A model generated the notes under the pieces. That model saw nothing but the letters and a program-made list of their open reading frames with translations. It had not been told where the DNA came from and did no database searches. This document shows positions 25,633 to 38,125 of a stretch of 64,000 nt of DNA, piece by piece (within the stretch, counting starts at the first letter, position 1; each line of letters starts with the position of its first letter). The position numbers and the translations under genes were made by a program. The DNA lies in the NCBI GenBank assembly GCA_034620365.1, contig JAQGEQ010000363.1:1550001-1614000 (forward strand), read 5' to 3'. This DNA is from Pegea sp. RAD2-039. Lineage: Eukaryota > Chordata > Thaliacea > Salpida > Salpidae.

Positions 25633-26965
25633 AGACAGAAGTTCCTTTCCGCTTGATCTATTAAATCATTTCATTATAATCATCATTTTTCAAATGTCAA
25701 TATTTCATTTATATGTTGCTAGTTCTGTTTTCATATAAATCTGAGTCATCTTTAATCAGAGTTATTTCTATGAATTTTTTAACAAGAGTAGAAAAATCAA
25801 CTCAGATAAAAATAAGAAAATTTTTCTTACTGATAATCTTATATAAGTTTACATTAAAAAATATCTAGTTATGCATCTCACAAACTACAATTAGATGATA
25901 CTAAGACTGTACTTTGTAGTGAAGTGTTTGACTTCAGCTTTTGATTACATATTTACAAGAAGGTAAATCCTAAATAAAAGAAATAAGAACAATTCAGAAA
26001 ATATATATTTCAATCATATGTGTTAAATATGATGATAATTGCAATAAAACATCAAAAAACTAAAACTTTTTACTAAAATTTATTTACTTTGGGGTTTATT
26101 TTGAAGACTTAAAGTTGAAAATAAATTATTATTAATTCTGAAACTGGTTATCAGTCAGCAAATTATAATTCAATTTATAACTATTATATTTATTCTGCAT
26201 TTTTTCACTATTTTATACTCAGCTTGATGCAATCCGACTAAAAACAACCAAATCTCAGCAACTTTTAGAACATTTAACAAACACATGTTTTGTTCATGCT
26301 CTATATATGTTTCTCCTGCAATGTCATCCACCAATTTCTTTCCTATCTACTCAACCATAAAAATTATTCTAATGATAAAAGAAGCATTAGAAATGTAATT
26401 TAACGCAGGAATTGAGAGTAGATGTTTAAATTAAATAGAACTGCATCATTTATTTACTTAGGGAATCTGTAAAAGAGATGTTAATTTCAAATTAAAATGC
26501 GAGGATCTTTCAATAAATTGATTTTGAATTATGAAAATTGTCAGCTTAACACATGTCTTTTAAATAAAATACAAATAATAATCGAATTTTGTTTTGTGGT
26601 TCTTATTTATTGAAAAAAAAAGAGCAAGAAAAGGAGAAAAATTTGACAGAAATCTTTAACAAAGTAATTGACAAAGATTTGAATCAGTAAATTTGAAAGG
26701 CGGAAATAATATTTTCATATTGGCAGAAAATACTGAGACAAACATAAAAATTCGTACAACTTCTAGATGAAGTATGTTCTGTTAACTGGCTTTCAGAAGC
26801 TGTTATTTTCACACATCATAAAATTTGCATAGAAAGTTTATGATGTCATGTAGACCACGTGACATGCTGTAAAGAATTCCTCATCTTAAACTAGATGATT
26901 GTTTTGGTACAAAAGTTTTTCAAAAATAAAAAAAAATAAACAAAATAACTTAGTCACGCTGAAAT
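25633..26965. other. Spacer between convergent MFSD1 and ZMIZ genes
   Basis: Holds the two 3' untranslated regions. The base composition is AT-rich, with scattered AATAAA hexamers, and a CACGTG lies at 26856. I see no gene. Confidence 0.6.
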
Positions 26966-29900
26966 CTACGAAATGTCAAATAGTCGGAGTATTTCAGTTT
27001 CAGCAATCTGATCTTGTTCCTCAGTTTGCTTGCTTGTTGTGGTGGTTGGTTTGTTGATGGTTCTTTCAGTGGTTTCCGGCATCGCTATTTGGTCAAACCA
27101 GTCACGTGGCTCATCAAACATCTGCACAGATAGCTTTTGTTCAGATGACGTCAATCGAAGTGATGACGTCATTCTTACCGAGTAAGGGTTTGGCGAGCTG
27201 ATAAAATTGTCCACGTAATCAATGACGTCATCGCCATCTTTTTGAAGCACTTCATCAAAAATCGTGACGTCATCACGTGACGTAGCTTGATGTGAAAGAT
27301 TTTGGTTAGGAGGTGGAACCGATTGAGGTGTCATGACTGTTGAGCTTTCACTAGCTTGTACAAGTGATGACGTCATCGGTGAAGTGAGTGATGACAAAGA
27401 TGACGTCACTGATGATAATGAAGACGTCATTGGTGACAACGATGATGCCATCGACGATAATGGCGTGGTTGAAGGTGTAAGAATCGTGGCTGGTTGTTTT
27501 TGCTGTTGCGTTTTTGTTTGTTTTTTCTGTTTGTTTTTTGTCTGTTTGTTCGTTTGTTTTTGTTGTCTTCCTCTTTTATCTAAAAAAAAATCGATATAAT
27601 TTTGCTTTCTTTAAACTGAGATTATTTGCTCACTAGGTGGCGCTCCGTTGTCTTGCTGTGACGTCACACCGCGAACTTTGGTCTTGTTCGAAGACGGGTG
27701 TTGTAATTTGATATAGTTGTTTGAGATCCCTGGTTCCTGCTTCACTTGAGAGTATTTTATTAGTGGCATCTCTTGCTTGATGTTGGGTAAGAAACGATTT
27801 GGTGGTAGCTGATGAGGATTCAAAGTATTTCCAACACCAAGGGGCGCTCGAGAGTTGAAATGCTCAGCTGTGATTGGTTGAAATGCTCCTGATAATGCGA
27901 CAGACACATGTTGATGTATTGATGTGTTTGCGGAGCTGAGAATGTTATGCACAAACTGATCAACTTCTAAAGACTCCCTATCCGCAGGCTGTCTGTAAAA
28001 AGTCTTATTTAAAAAAGCGGAAAATAAAATGACAAAAAGAATACTTACTGACAAATCGGGCAGAACCAAACTTCACAATCTTGATTTCTTAGTAAAAAAC
28101 ATTCCAAATCGAAACACTAAATACAAAAAGTCAGAACAATTCACAAAAAAAAACAAGCTTAAACGTACTTGAAGATGGACGCAATTGTTGCTGCGAGCCG
28201 GTAGTCGTATTCTTTCACCACTAGATAGACAGATAAGACTCATAAGAATGACTTTTTCATCTCTGATAAACGAGAACCGGTTGATCTTTCCAATTGAAGT
28301 CATGTATCTTTTCACTGAGAATATCAATTTGTTGATTTAGAGATTTAGAAATTGAAAATTGATATACGAAAAATGCTGACATCTTTGCACCGCTGTTTTG
28401 TATGGCAGGACTCTTTTTTGCACCAGTCCCTGGATAGTCTCACGAATTGTGGGTCTTCTCACAAACTGGACCACGAAGAGATGATTCTGTTGATATATAT
28501 GCTGAGTTAACAATAAATTTTTTTCAAGTATTCGTTGTCAGAAAAGAATTTTGAGTTTTATGACTCATGTAAAAGTTGGTTTAGTAAAAAGTTTATTGAA
28601 ATTTTCGTTTTTTAAATAATTTTCAATTTATAAGATTAACAGTAAAAAGAAAGAATCTGAATAATCAATAATTTCAGATTATTTTTTAAACAGTGACATC
28701 AAAACATTAAGTAATTTTACTAATAGTCATTTGAGACTTACAAACTGAACTAATTTAAAAAATCGAATTTAATCTTAAACTATCAGACATAAAACTAAAC
28801 AGAAAAATTTAAATTGATTAAAATGCTAATGATGCCACTTACACAGCAGCAGCTTGATACGCTAATATCAATCGAGTTCTTTCCAACTTGACAAAATTTC
28901 TTCAAGTACAAAGCTCGGTGCAAGCCTTTGCGGTCGATGTATATTGGTCGTGAGTTGATACTCACCTTAAATACACAACAGAAATGAGATTTTTGTTTCA
29001 AAGTTAAACAAAGTTACCTCTACACTATCAGGCCATTGTGTTTGCCTGTTGTTATCTTCTTGATGGTAGCATTTTAACTGGATGTCCATATCGTTTCTGC
29101 AATAAATTGAGTTATAAGCGACACAATATAGATCTTGTTATCTTGAGTATCTTAAACTGAGAGTAAAGATCTTGAGAGAAATCTTGAGTAACTCACTTTT
29201 GGTGGATTGTGTCAAAAACTTTCTTTTGAATTGTAAAGTTGTGACGGCTTAACTTGTTCAACTTATCGTGATGTTCCAGCTTAAATGGGTTCAAGACATA
29301 AGAGTTTCGGGGCTGGTCCAGGAATGAGATCCGTGGCTCCTCATCTACAAGACACAGATGTTGGAACTAGTTGAAGAAAATCAGATACTCACTTTGATGT
29401 TGAATGATTGGTTTCATATCAGGGGTGTTGTAGCAGCTCAATCTGGTCATTGGTGGACCATTGGTATGGATTAACGGTCCATTATGTTGGTTTAATGGCT
29501 CGTTATGATTTAAAGACTTAGAATGAGCCATTAGTTGTGGACCAGCTTGCATCATTGGACCACAATGCGGTTGTTGTGGGGCATTTGAATGGACAACATT
29601 TCTCCCATGTGGCATTGATGGACCCATTCCAACTGCTTGAGGTATTGGTCGAGGTTGCTGGACATGGACCGGGGTGCATGGTTGAAAAGATGGTTGTCCA
29701 TTCATCGGACCAACTGCCCCACATGCTGTGGGCATACAGGGTGGTGGTGTCGGGTTGCCATTGTAGAAACCAACAGTTGATGAGTTGTATTGGTTCATGG
29801 TGGGCTGTGATTGGTTGAAAAATGTGAGATTTTGGTGAATAATTTTAAATGGAATTATTTGTTGAAAGTTTGAAAGTGAAAATGTTGCTTGGTTAGAAAT

Positions 29901-32900
29901 CGTTAAAAATCGAAAATCAATTAATTAATCAAGCTGTAAACAATCTTCAACCTCATTATATCCGGTTCGGCACTGCTGTTGTGGTTGTTGTTGCATCCCG
30001 GGAGATCTTGTAAACATATGAGGTTGAAGGATTGGAAGTTGTTGATCCTGGAAGATAGGATCAACAAAAATCTTCAAACACAGCAAGACCTACATTATGA
30101 TTTTTATTCTTCATCACATCACATGGAGTTGATGGAGGAATCGTTTGGTATCGATTGGGAGTAAATCTGGAAGGATCTCCTCCAGGAGCAGGAGTTTTGA
30201 TCAATGGAGTCGTACTCTGCTTAGCAGGATGTTGGTTTTGATGTTGCTGCATGCATCGGTTCTGCTGCAACAGAAATTTCAAATTTTATCACAGTTGTCG
30301 GCATCTCTCTACGATTTGATGTTGCTGGTCGTGGAGTTTTTACAGTTTAAGGTGCTAATTTATTCTACTTCATTTTTAAGATGCGCATTGAATCGAAACT
30401 AATGTTGTTGGGTTTTAATCTAAAGACGAGCATATCAAGTAGTTTCAGTTTTGAGTTATCATTAAAAACTACTTTTATTAAACTTTATTCAAATAATTAT
30501 CAAATATTTTGATGAAGTTATTTTGTTTGTAGCTATAACTTTCATTTATTTACTGTGTTTGTATAAAATTGTTGTTGTTGCTGTGATGGCTGTTTTTCTA
30601 TCAATTGTACAGTTGTCGCTGCCACTTCTGAGTTCAGTTCTATGGCGGTAGCGACCAATAGAGTAGGTCCATTACTATTTGGTTGTGTGTTCTGATTGAA
30701 CAGTTATTAAATGTAATTACAAATATGGTCCAGATAACACCTACTGGTTCATGCTTCACATTATTGTGTTGTTGTCGGTTAAAGTGGGTTGTCGATGACG
30801 ATGTGCCAAGCGGTAATGAATACTGATGTGGTTGTCGGACTTGCTGTGGATCAGTGGTTTGTTCTCTGGTCCTATCTGTGTACGGATCTTGTTGGGATCC
30901 TAATAGAGTGATCACAGTCACTGCATGTTGATTCATTTGTTGTTGTTGGTTCATCATCTGGTTATTTGGTCCATTATTTCGACCATGTCCCTGGTTGTTA
31001 CCATCACTAATCATTTGTGGGGACACTAATCGACTACGCATGGGTTGGGTTGGTCGCTGACCTTGATGTAGTTGAGATGATGATGATGAATTTGATGGTG
31101 GTCTACAAAATATCAACAAATTTTATATTTTTCAGAAACCGACAAAAAATATTTCAGTTGCCAAAAAACGATTTGTTGAAAAAAGTAAGAAGTTAGAACT
31201 CTCGATCACCTAAAATCAGTTTGCTGTTGATAATTGCTTGTTCCGGAAATATTATTTGCTTTCACACTCTGTTGGTTACGAGCTTTTATTCGAACTTTGT
31301 TGTAAACGTTCAACAAACTGTCTACAAACAACAAAACACAATTTTCAATAATTAAAATTCAACAAGAAAACTAATAACAAACTTTTGAAGTCGCCAAATT
31401 CATCGCAATGTTGATAACATATAGAGATGAATTTCAAAGATGACTGGAGGTTCCTAATACTCATTGACATCTCTTCAGCTGTCTGTAGACAACAACAAAA
31501 TTCCGATCATCATCATTAATCGGTTGCCATAGTGACGAGTTGACAAAAATGGTTATTGGGTGAGGCGTTCGAATTTTAATTTCTAATATCTTCTTTCAAA
31601 TCGATTTTTTTTATGCTTCAATAATTGATGTGCATCAGATGTTAAAGTACAAAGCAGGCAGATAGTCAGTGGTATTACTGGAATATTCAAGTGTTGTTGT
31701 TTGTATAATGAACAATTTTTCCTTTTCACTTTCTTCTAATTTCTCAAGTGAAAATGATGACGTCATTTTCAGCTATCTGAGTTGTCATGACGACGTATTA
31801 GCGAAAGAAACTTTTTCAGCTGCTTAGTTTAGTCTCGCTTGGTATTATTTTGCTTGATCTTGTTTTCGAGATTAAAAAAGCTGCGATAAAACTTTTCACT
31901 TTCATTAGGAAAATATTTTGCTCTCTCTACTCCCACCCAGTGGTTGGCCTTTCTTCATCAGATTTATTGATCGCGCAAAGCAATAGCGCAAGCATATGAC
32001 GTACTTGAGCTAAATGTCATGCTGTATAGCAGTGTTTCCAAATAAAACTTTGTTAAATCAATTCTACTGCAAATGTGCATCAGATAACTGCTGCTTTTTG
32101 ACATTAAGTCTAATCAAGAAAATATTAGCGTCCCAAGCATACCACTTACGATATAAACACTTTTACCTAGCTCTAATTAGTCCAGGCGTTTATGACGTCA
32201 TCACTAGTTTCTTTTGTAAACATCGATTAAGTTAAAGCAAATGAAGCATGTCCAAATGAGTAATTGTAATGAGTGATCAAAAGCGTCGATGACGTCATCA
32301 AGAAGTATGTCATAATTATTCGGGAATTATTTTGCTTTTAGCGCGTAATTACGACGTCATCACTTTGATAGAAGCAACAAATTTGGTTGATCATCGGTTA
32401 AGTTACGTCATAATACTTACAGAGCTACTAAAACTAAACTAGAAATTAAGGAATCTATCAATAATTTACCAAGTGGAGAGATTGTGGCCTCTACTCCTCT
32501 GACCCGTTCACTACTTTAACTTTTTCTTTTTTTGTATCAGAAGTTTTTTTGTTTCTTTTAACTTAATGGTGACGTAATAGCCGCCTGAAGCGGTTAAACG
32601 ATATTGGTTGTGACGATTTGGTTAGTTGATATTCACTCAGAATTTTCTGCTTTTGTAAACTACGCTATCAACATTGGTCACGTGATTACACTTCAAAGTA
32701 GCAAAGTAGTCACGTGACTCAAGTAGATGATTTGAGGAAATTTTAAAAGAAAATTTTGATGTTTGTCGAATAAAGTTGTGATTGGCGGCTGAATATTAAA
32801 TTTCTTCAAAATCTGTTTGTGTCAAAATCGAAACCATTTCAAGATTGAAAATTGTGATAAAATCTGAAAGTTATTTATATTAATCTATTCTAAGATTTAA

Positions 32901-34158
32901 TTTATGAATTTGTTTAATTAATTAGCATAAAGAAGTGAGCGAAGAGTGGTTTCAATAACAACTTTGTCAAAACATTTTCGATTTGATTGTGCAAAAAGTT
33001 TGCAAAAAAGCGATTTAAATAGAAAAATAGGAAAGAAACCAAAATTAGTTTCATTAAAACTACTTCAATAAAAAGTAATGAAAGAACGAAACTACCTAGT
33101 AAATACTTAATCGGCAATTTAAATAAGTAACATATAATAAATGAGCAAGTGTTGGGTTTACCGCGCTGTAAATTAAGAGATTGAAACTATAAAAATATCA
33201 ATCAATCATTCTGACAGCAGCTTCGCTTCAGCTGTCAATCACATGGAGCATAACTATCTGAAAGATCTTTTTAATTTCTTTGCAACAAAAATTGATTTGA
33301 ATTGAAAATAACTTTTTCGATTTCTATAAGTTATTAAATTGTAGTAATAACTGAATCGATGATGAATATCGAATGTTGAAATCGTGAATCTGTTTGTAAA
33401 GTGTTACTGAATCGAACGTTGAAACTAGTTTTGAGGAAACCTATTAGGTGGAGACAAATAGACCTTAAATCTTCCAGACTTCATTTTCCTCCTATGACTA
33501 TCCAAGCATGACAAGTCTCAGAGAAGGCGGAGTATGTCATGCATGAATGATTTTACCAAAAAAGAACACAAATGAACATTTTTTTCGTCAAAAATTAGAG
33601 TCAGTCGCAATAAACTGACTTGTCACACACGAATGAGTTCACAAGTAAGAGGCACGTACTACTTTCGATCAAATAGAAAGTAGAACATTTCAATTAGTTT
33701 GAAAAAATCTAACTTTAAACGCGATAGACAAGTCTGACGTCATCACTTCTCGAATTTTTTATGTTTTCTAATTAAATAGATGACAAATAGATGGAGAACT
33801 CACCATACAACACAGAAGTAGAGCTTCGATGTAGTGAGCGTGGAAAGCACGAGGATCAGAACACCAAGTGATCAGCTCATCAAGACACGCTTGTAAATTG
33901 ACAGGGATTTGCATCTTCTACAAATTCACACGATAGTAGTTACGTGGTTACGACGTTGTCATGACAACTTACTCTTGCTAAGAAGTTGAGTCGACTCAAA
34001 GAGCTTTGCATGTGGTCCTTGGGTTCATGATGCTGGATATTGTATGAAATTGGATGATGATGTGATGGATTTGGAACTGTCAGTCTCGCCAAGACATTTG
34101 TGATCCGGTGTTCGTTCCCAGATGTAGTATTTCCGCTGTTGCTGTTGTTGTTGTGCAT
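26966..34158 (-). CDS. ZMIZ1: ZMIZ-type SP-RING transcriptional co-regulator
   Basis: A nuclear PIAS-like protein; relatives are SUMO-ligase-type co-activators of Notch, androgen receptor and SMAD. Seventeen exons: 34158-33973, 33917-33804, 31482-31383, 31321-31210, 31102-30745, 30691-30554, 30264-30094, 30047-29952, 29804-29393, 29344-29197, 29096-29018, 28965-28843, 28486-28381, 28314-28169, 28116-28049, 27992-27634 and 27579-26966, giving 1109 residues. Residues about 50-140 align with the ZMIZ N-terminal helical domain (Trp-Cys-Ser-Asp-Pro-Arg-Ala-Phe). A long Gln/Asn/Pro-rich middle follows. Residues 565-715 match the segment before the RING, including Cys-Cys-Cys. The SP-RING at about 735-790 keeps Leu-Pro-Ala-Arg, Cys-x-His, Cys-Phe-Asp-Leu-Glu and Trp-Phe-Cys-Pro-Ile-Cys. 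The tail ends Ile-Leu-Arg-Leu-Phe, like the vertebrate activation domain. Phase fixed each junction; the edges of exons 5-8 in the low-complexity middle are least sure. ZMIZ1 and ZMIZ2 are not separable. Confidence 0.9.
27146..27666. repeat. Densest cluster of TGACGTCA, in the last ZMIZ exons
   Basis: Seven copies at 27146, 27164, 27223, 27265, 27368, 27401 and 27659 (start positions), with a one-base variant at 27422. Six lie in the last coding exon, within 263 bp, and one in the exon before it. On the coding strand they give Met-Thr-Ser-Ser, Val-Thr-Ser-Ser or Asp-Asp-Val-Ile according to frame. Confidence 0.93.
31483..33803 (-). other. Large intron 2 of the ZMIZ gene
   Basis: At 2.3 kb this is by far the longest intron in the gene. 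It splits the N-terminal domain after Cys-Cys-Met. The protein aligns across it without a gap, so I do not think an exon is missing. It holds TGACGTCA at 31758, 32193, 32290 and 33735, near-matches at 32351, and CACGTG at 32679 and 32711. This concentration suggests a regulatory role or an alternative promoter. Confidence 0.6.
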
Positions 34159-34684
34159 CTTCAGTTTCGGAAAGTTGACAGAAAATAAGAAAATAGAAAC
34201 ACGAAATATGCTGTCTCTTATAATGAGTCTTAAGTGCTAAAAAAAGATGAATTGATGAAGTACATGATATGAAAAGGTCTCAGATGCCACATGTGGAAAT
34301 CTAAAGTATCTAGAAGTCATGTGACTCATCAAATCTTACAGGAAGTATAAAGCGTTTTTTCATCACGAAAACCGTGATAGAAGTGGTTTTTTGAATTTAT
34401 TTTTATTTTCAAAATAATCCATCAACCATTCTTTTGCAATTTGCTTTATTTTTTTCCAGCATTATTATTGAAAAAAAAAGTCAAAAAATTTATTTTTTTA
34501 ATTTTCGCTGAATTGTTATGAGTTGGAAATACAGTGTGTGAAGTTTCGTGCTCAGCGACGCGTGACACCTCTTGTCTATTGTCGAAATAAAACGAAAATA
34601 AATAAAAAAAATTTTATTCAGATGCTAAAACTTATACTATCCATGTTTTTTCAACAACTTTCTCTACATAATACGATGACGTCA
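31758..34684. repeat. Scattered TGACGTCA copies at the ZMIZ 5' end
   Basis: Start positions 31758, 32193, 32290, 33735 and 34677. All lie in the large intron or upstream of the first coding exon, where regulatory DNA would be expected. Three of the five extend to TGACGTCATCA. Confidence 0.9.
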
Positions 34685-37197
34685 TTAACAGTTATACCGG
34701 CTGCGATTGATTGCATGGTAGAAAATTAATTCAAATATTTTGCTCTAATTAAACATTAAGTGATAATTTTCTGTTATCACCAAAAGTTGTTTGTTTTTTT
34801 CAAAGATTTATCTAGTCAGGTGAAAAAACTTTTTAAAGTTGTTTATTACTGAACATTTTTGTTCAAATTACTTTTTGGGTAAAAATTTTAATTATCTTTT
34901 AAGTATCTATTTAAAATGATTTTAAAGTGAACGATTATAAACAAGCCTTCATTGATAGACTCATACTAATGATTCTAACTTTTGTAAAACAAACAAATTA
35001 ATACGATTAGTTTTATTCCTTTCACTAAAACAATAAAGAACTTAAAAACTAATATAATCTTCTCAAGGTTCTGAAATAAAATAAAAATCAGTTTAAAGGT
35101 AATCTGAACTGAATACATGAAACTTTAAAAGTAAACACTCAACAAAACAATCATAAGACCCATAAATCTATCTTAGGCAAGAAAAAAATTAAGAAAGATC
35201 TTAGCAAGAAATTGTAAGTTAATAGTGCTAAGGGTTAGGGTAAATAAAGTTCTTTTTTTTAACATACAATTGCTAAAAAACGAGACTTTAAAAGAAAAAA
35301 TTTGAGTGCTCATTTATTTGAAGTCTTATGTTAAAACCTTTTTCTTATTATTCTCTCTAACGCTCATACATTTGTTGAAAGAAGTTTTGAACAAACACTA
35401 TTGGCTCTCATGTTTGTCTTTTTTTCTTTACCCGATTTTTCGAGTGAAAGCAGAAGAAACTAAAAACTCTTCACGTTTAGTAGGATGAAATTCATCGATT
35501 GAAGGATCTTTTTTTATAACTTTTTTCACATTTAAGTATTTTTTCAGACAGAGGAAAAATAATTTCAACTTTTTCTTGCTGATAATCTATCATAATTAGC
35601 CTGAAAAACTGATTTAAGCAGAAGGAATTTTCTAGCAAACGATACTGACATATTTTGCTTTATAAAGTTTCATTTTAATCACGTGATATCGAGTGATAAA
35701 TCGCATCAGTGATTACATACAATGTGGCTTTTATATAATTGGTTTTGTAGTAAAAAATATTTAGTGTCAGTTCACTGATTTACTCAAAGAAATAATAAAT
35801 AATTCAAGACAACTAGTAAAGCTGAAAAAGATACCACCTGTATAAAAATCAACTCATCAAAAAGGCCAGCGCTAAAAATAAAAATGATGTTTCTATAAAA
35901 ATACCACAACTTATTTACCTTAGTTCTTATCTTGAAAAAAAATCAATTTTTTTTTATCTGTCTGAATAACCTGATCTGGTGTCTTTTTTGCGCAGTATTT
36001 TATACTAGTTTCATATTACCATATTCCGTAAATTTTATTACAAAAATTTTTATTTTTCAATGAAATAGCTTATAAAAATAGAAAATAGAATTAATTGAGT
36101 AAACTGAATTAGTTAACTTACTTCATCTGTTTCAACTAAAACAGTTTACATTTCTTAACTGTAAGTTTGCTCATTCAAAAAATGTTTAAAATAAACTATA
36201 ATAATTTGAAATTCCAAATATGAACTTACGGTAACTTACCCATATTAAGCTAGCATTGCTAGCAGTTGTTAGCCTAGTTTTAAATTCGACAAATATTTCA
36301 GTGAAGCATACTCACTATAATTTGAATAAATATAAAAGGATAAACATTAATTTGAATCCAATAAGGTTTTTGGAAACTTAAAACGACTTTTTTTTACTTT
36401 TAAAGTAATTGAAAAGTTAAATATGAGCAAACGTTCACAAACTTTATTTTAGTATTTCATTTCAAAAGTATGTAACATGTTAAAGCCCTGCGGGTGAATT
36501 ATAGACTCAAAGTTTTTCTGCTAGAAATAAGCAACCAAATGCTAGCAAAATTCTGCTTTATTGATTCTAAGATTTGAAAAATTATCCCACACACTTGCAA
36601 GTAAATACAATGTTAATTGAGAAGCCTTTTTAAGTTTTGTTTCAAATAGCTAAGTTTATATAAATTGAATATTAAAATTTATTTACAGTAACGTTCAATC
36701 AACCTAAGTTTAAAACGAAATAAACATTTATATATTTAGGTAACCACTTATTTCAAGCTTTTGACAAAATCATAATTTTAAATTCTAGATGAAAAAATAC
36801 TTTTTCGATAATAATGAAAAACATTTATAAAATTCGAAATTAAACATTAATAAAAGAATTTAGAAATATTTTCAATTTTAATCAAACTTTCAATGAATTT
36901 CTAGATAATAATTAAACAATTTGTTCTGTATAATTTATAAAACTTATTAATAAAAACCTTTTAATAAGTTAACCTAACTTCATAAGGTCCTGAATGTTAG
37001 TTTTCTAATTACCTGACTTTTTGTTGTCTCCAGCTGCTCATATCTTTAACTCTCCATTAAAAGTTTTAAAATACTTTTAAAAAAAAAGATGTTATACTTC
37101 AAAGTACAACATAAGCAATTAAAAAGTTTATGATTGTTCTAGATTATTGTTAAAACTTTTGTTTGGGTTTTTTTTAATTCTAATTTGCGTGTATTTC
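34159..37197. other. ZMIZ upstream region and AT-rich spacer
   Basis: The part just above 34158 should carry the ZMIZ promoter; a TGACGTCA lies at 34677. The rest is AT-rich with no gene that I can support. Confidence 0.55.
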
Positions 37198-38125
37198 TTA
37201 ACGTTTAAGAATTTCAAGACTTATAAGTAAACCAGTTACTGATTGAATAAGTAAAAGTTTGCCTAAATACCAAGTTATTGGTGAAATACTCTAAATCTGT
37301 GTTTTTGTAACTTTTCATTTGTTGGTAAACATATTTATTTATTTATTTATTACAATAAACGCGAAGGATGGTTTCTGAAAAGAACTTCTAGTCGATAAAG
37401 TCCTAAAACTATTAAAAATTATTTATTTAAACTTGTTTAAAAGTGAATATTTATTACAGTACAAATGAAAACTTTGTTCAAACTGTTTAATTTAGGATTG
37501 ATTGATTATTTTATCTTTTTTCTCAACACAAAAGCAGCAGTAAACTATTGGAAATTAAACAGATGTATATAAACAAGAAGCACAGACTTTATTTTATCAT
37601 TTACATAAACATTATTAAGATAATTTTCATCTAAAGATTTTTTTTTATAAATTAAAGCTTAATTTTCATGAAAATAAATATATTAAAAATCTTTTCCTAT
37701 TCAATTTATCAAGTTAGTATTTTGAATATTTGAAATATGATCATTAGATGCAAACTTCATCAAAAAACTGGAAATTTTCTGGTGGCAAAACAAATTTTTC
37801 TTCATTAGAATCTCTGCCAGCATTATGTGAAAAAAAATTCTTTTCAGCACTGGTTTTAGAGTATTTCTGTATTTCAAAGGTACTTTAATTGTAGGTTAAT
37901 TTTCAAGTGTCTGTTAGATTGTAGTCATCTAACTTATATTTCTAAAAATACATCATTGTAGTAAATAAAAACAGGTAATCAAATATAAAGATTTTATAGT
38001 TTCAAATAAACTTTTTCTTAGATATCATAATAGGCCAACAAATATTTGTTCTAGTAATGAAAAGGTTTGAATAATTGCATTATATACTTTATGCTTCATT
38101 ACAATAAACTTAATCTACATTTAAC
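37198..38125 (+). mobile_element. TTAA-bounded repeat, copy 1
   Basis: A 928-bp block that recurs at 42624-43548 in the same orientation, with about a dozen substitutions and one short indel seen by eye. The shared sequence begins at TTAA (37198-37201) and ends at TTAA plus one C (38121-38125), and similarity stops at once on both sides. This is the footprint expected of an element inserting at TTAA, as piggyBac-type transposons do, but I see no clear terminal inverted repeats. It holds a TTTA microsatellite near 37328 and a 46-codon frame at 37748-37888 that reads identically in the other copy. That frame is flanked by AG before its ATG and by AAG-GTA near its end, like an exon. Confidence 0.7.

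Noticed and set aside
27611-28069. A longer reading of the ZMIZ exon starting with extra hydrophobic residues
   Set aside because: The extra residues are translated intron; the acceptor at 27993 gives the conserved continuation after Cys-Pro-Ile-Cys.
29518-30402. Several plus-strand and alternate-frame open frames across the ZMIZ exons
   Set aside because: They are shadows of the Gln/Asn/Pro-rich coding exons on the minus strand.
35225-35245. GGGTTAGGGT, telomere-like
   Set aside because: Fewer than two TTAGGG units; too short to be an interstitial telomere.
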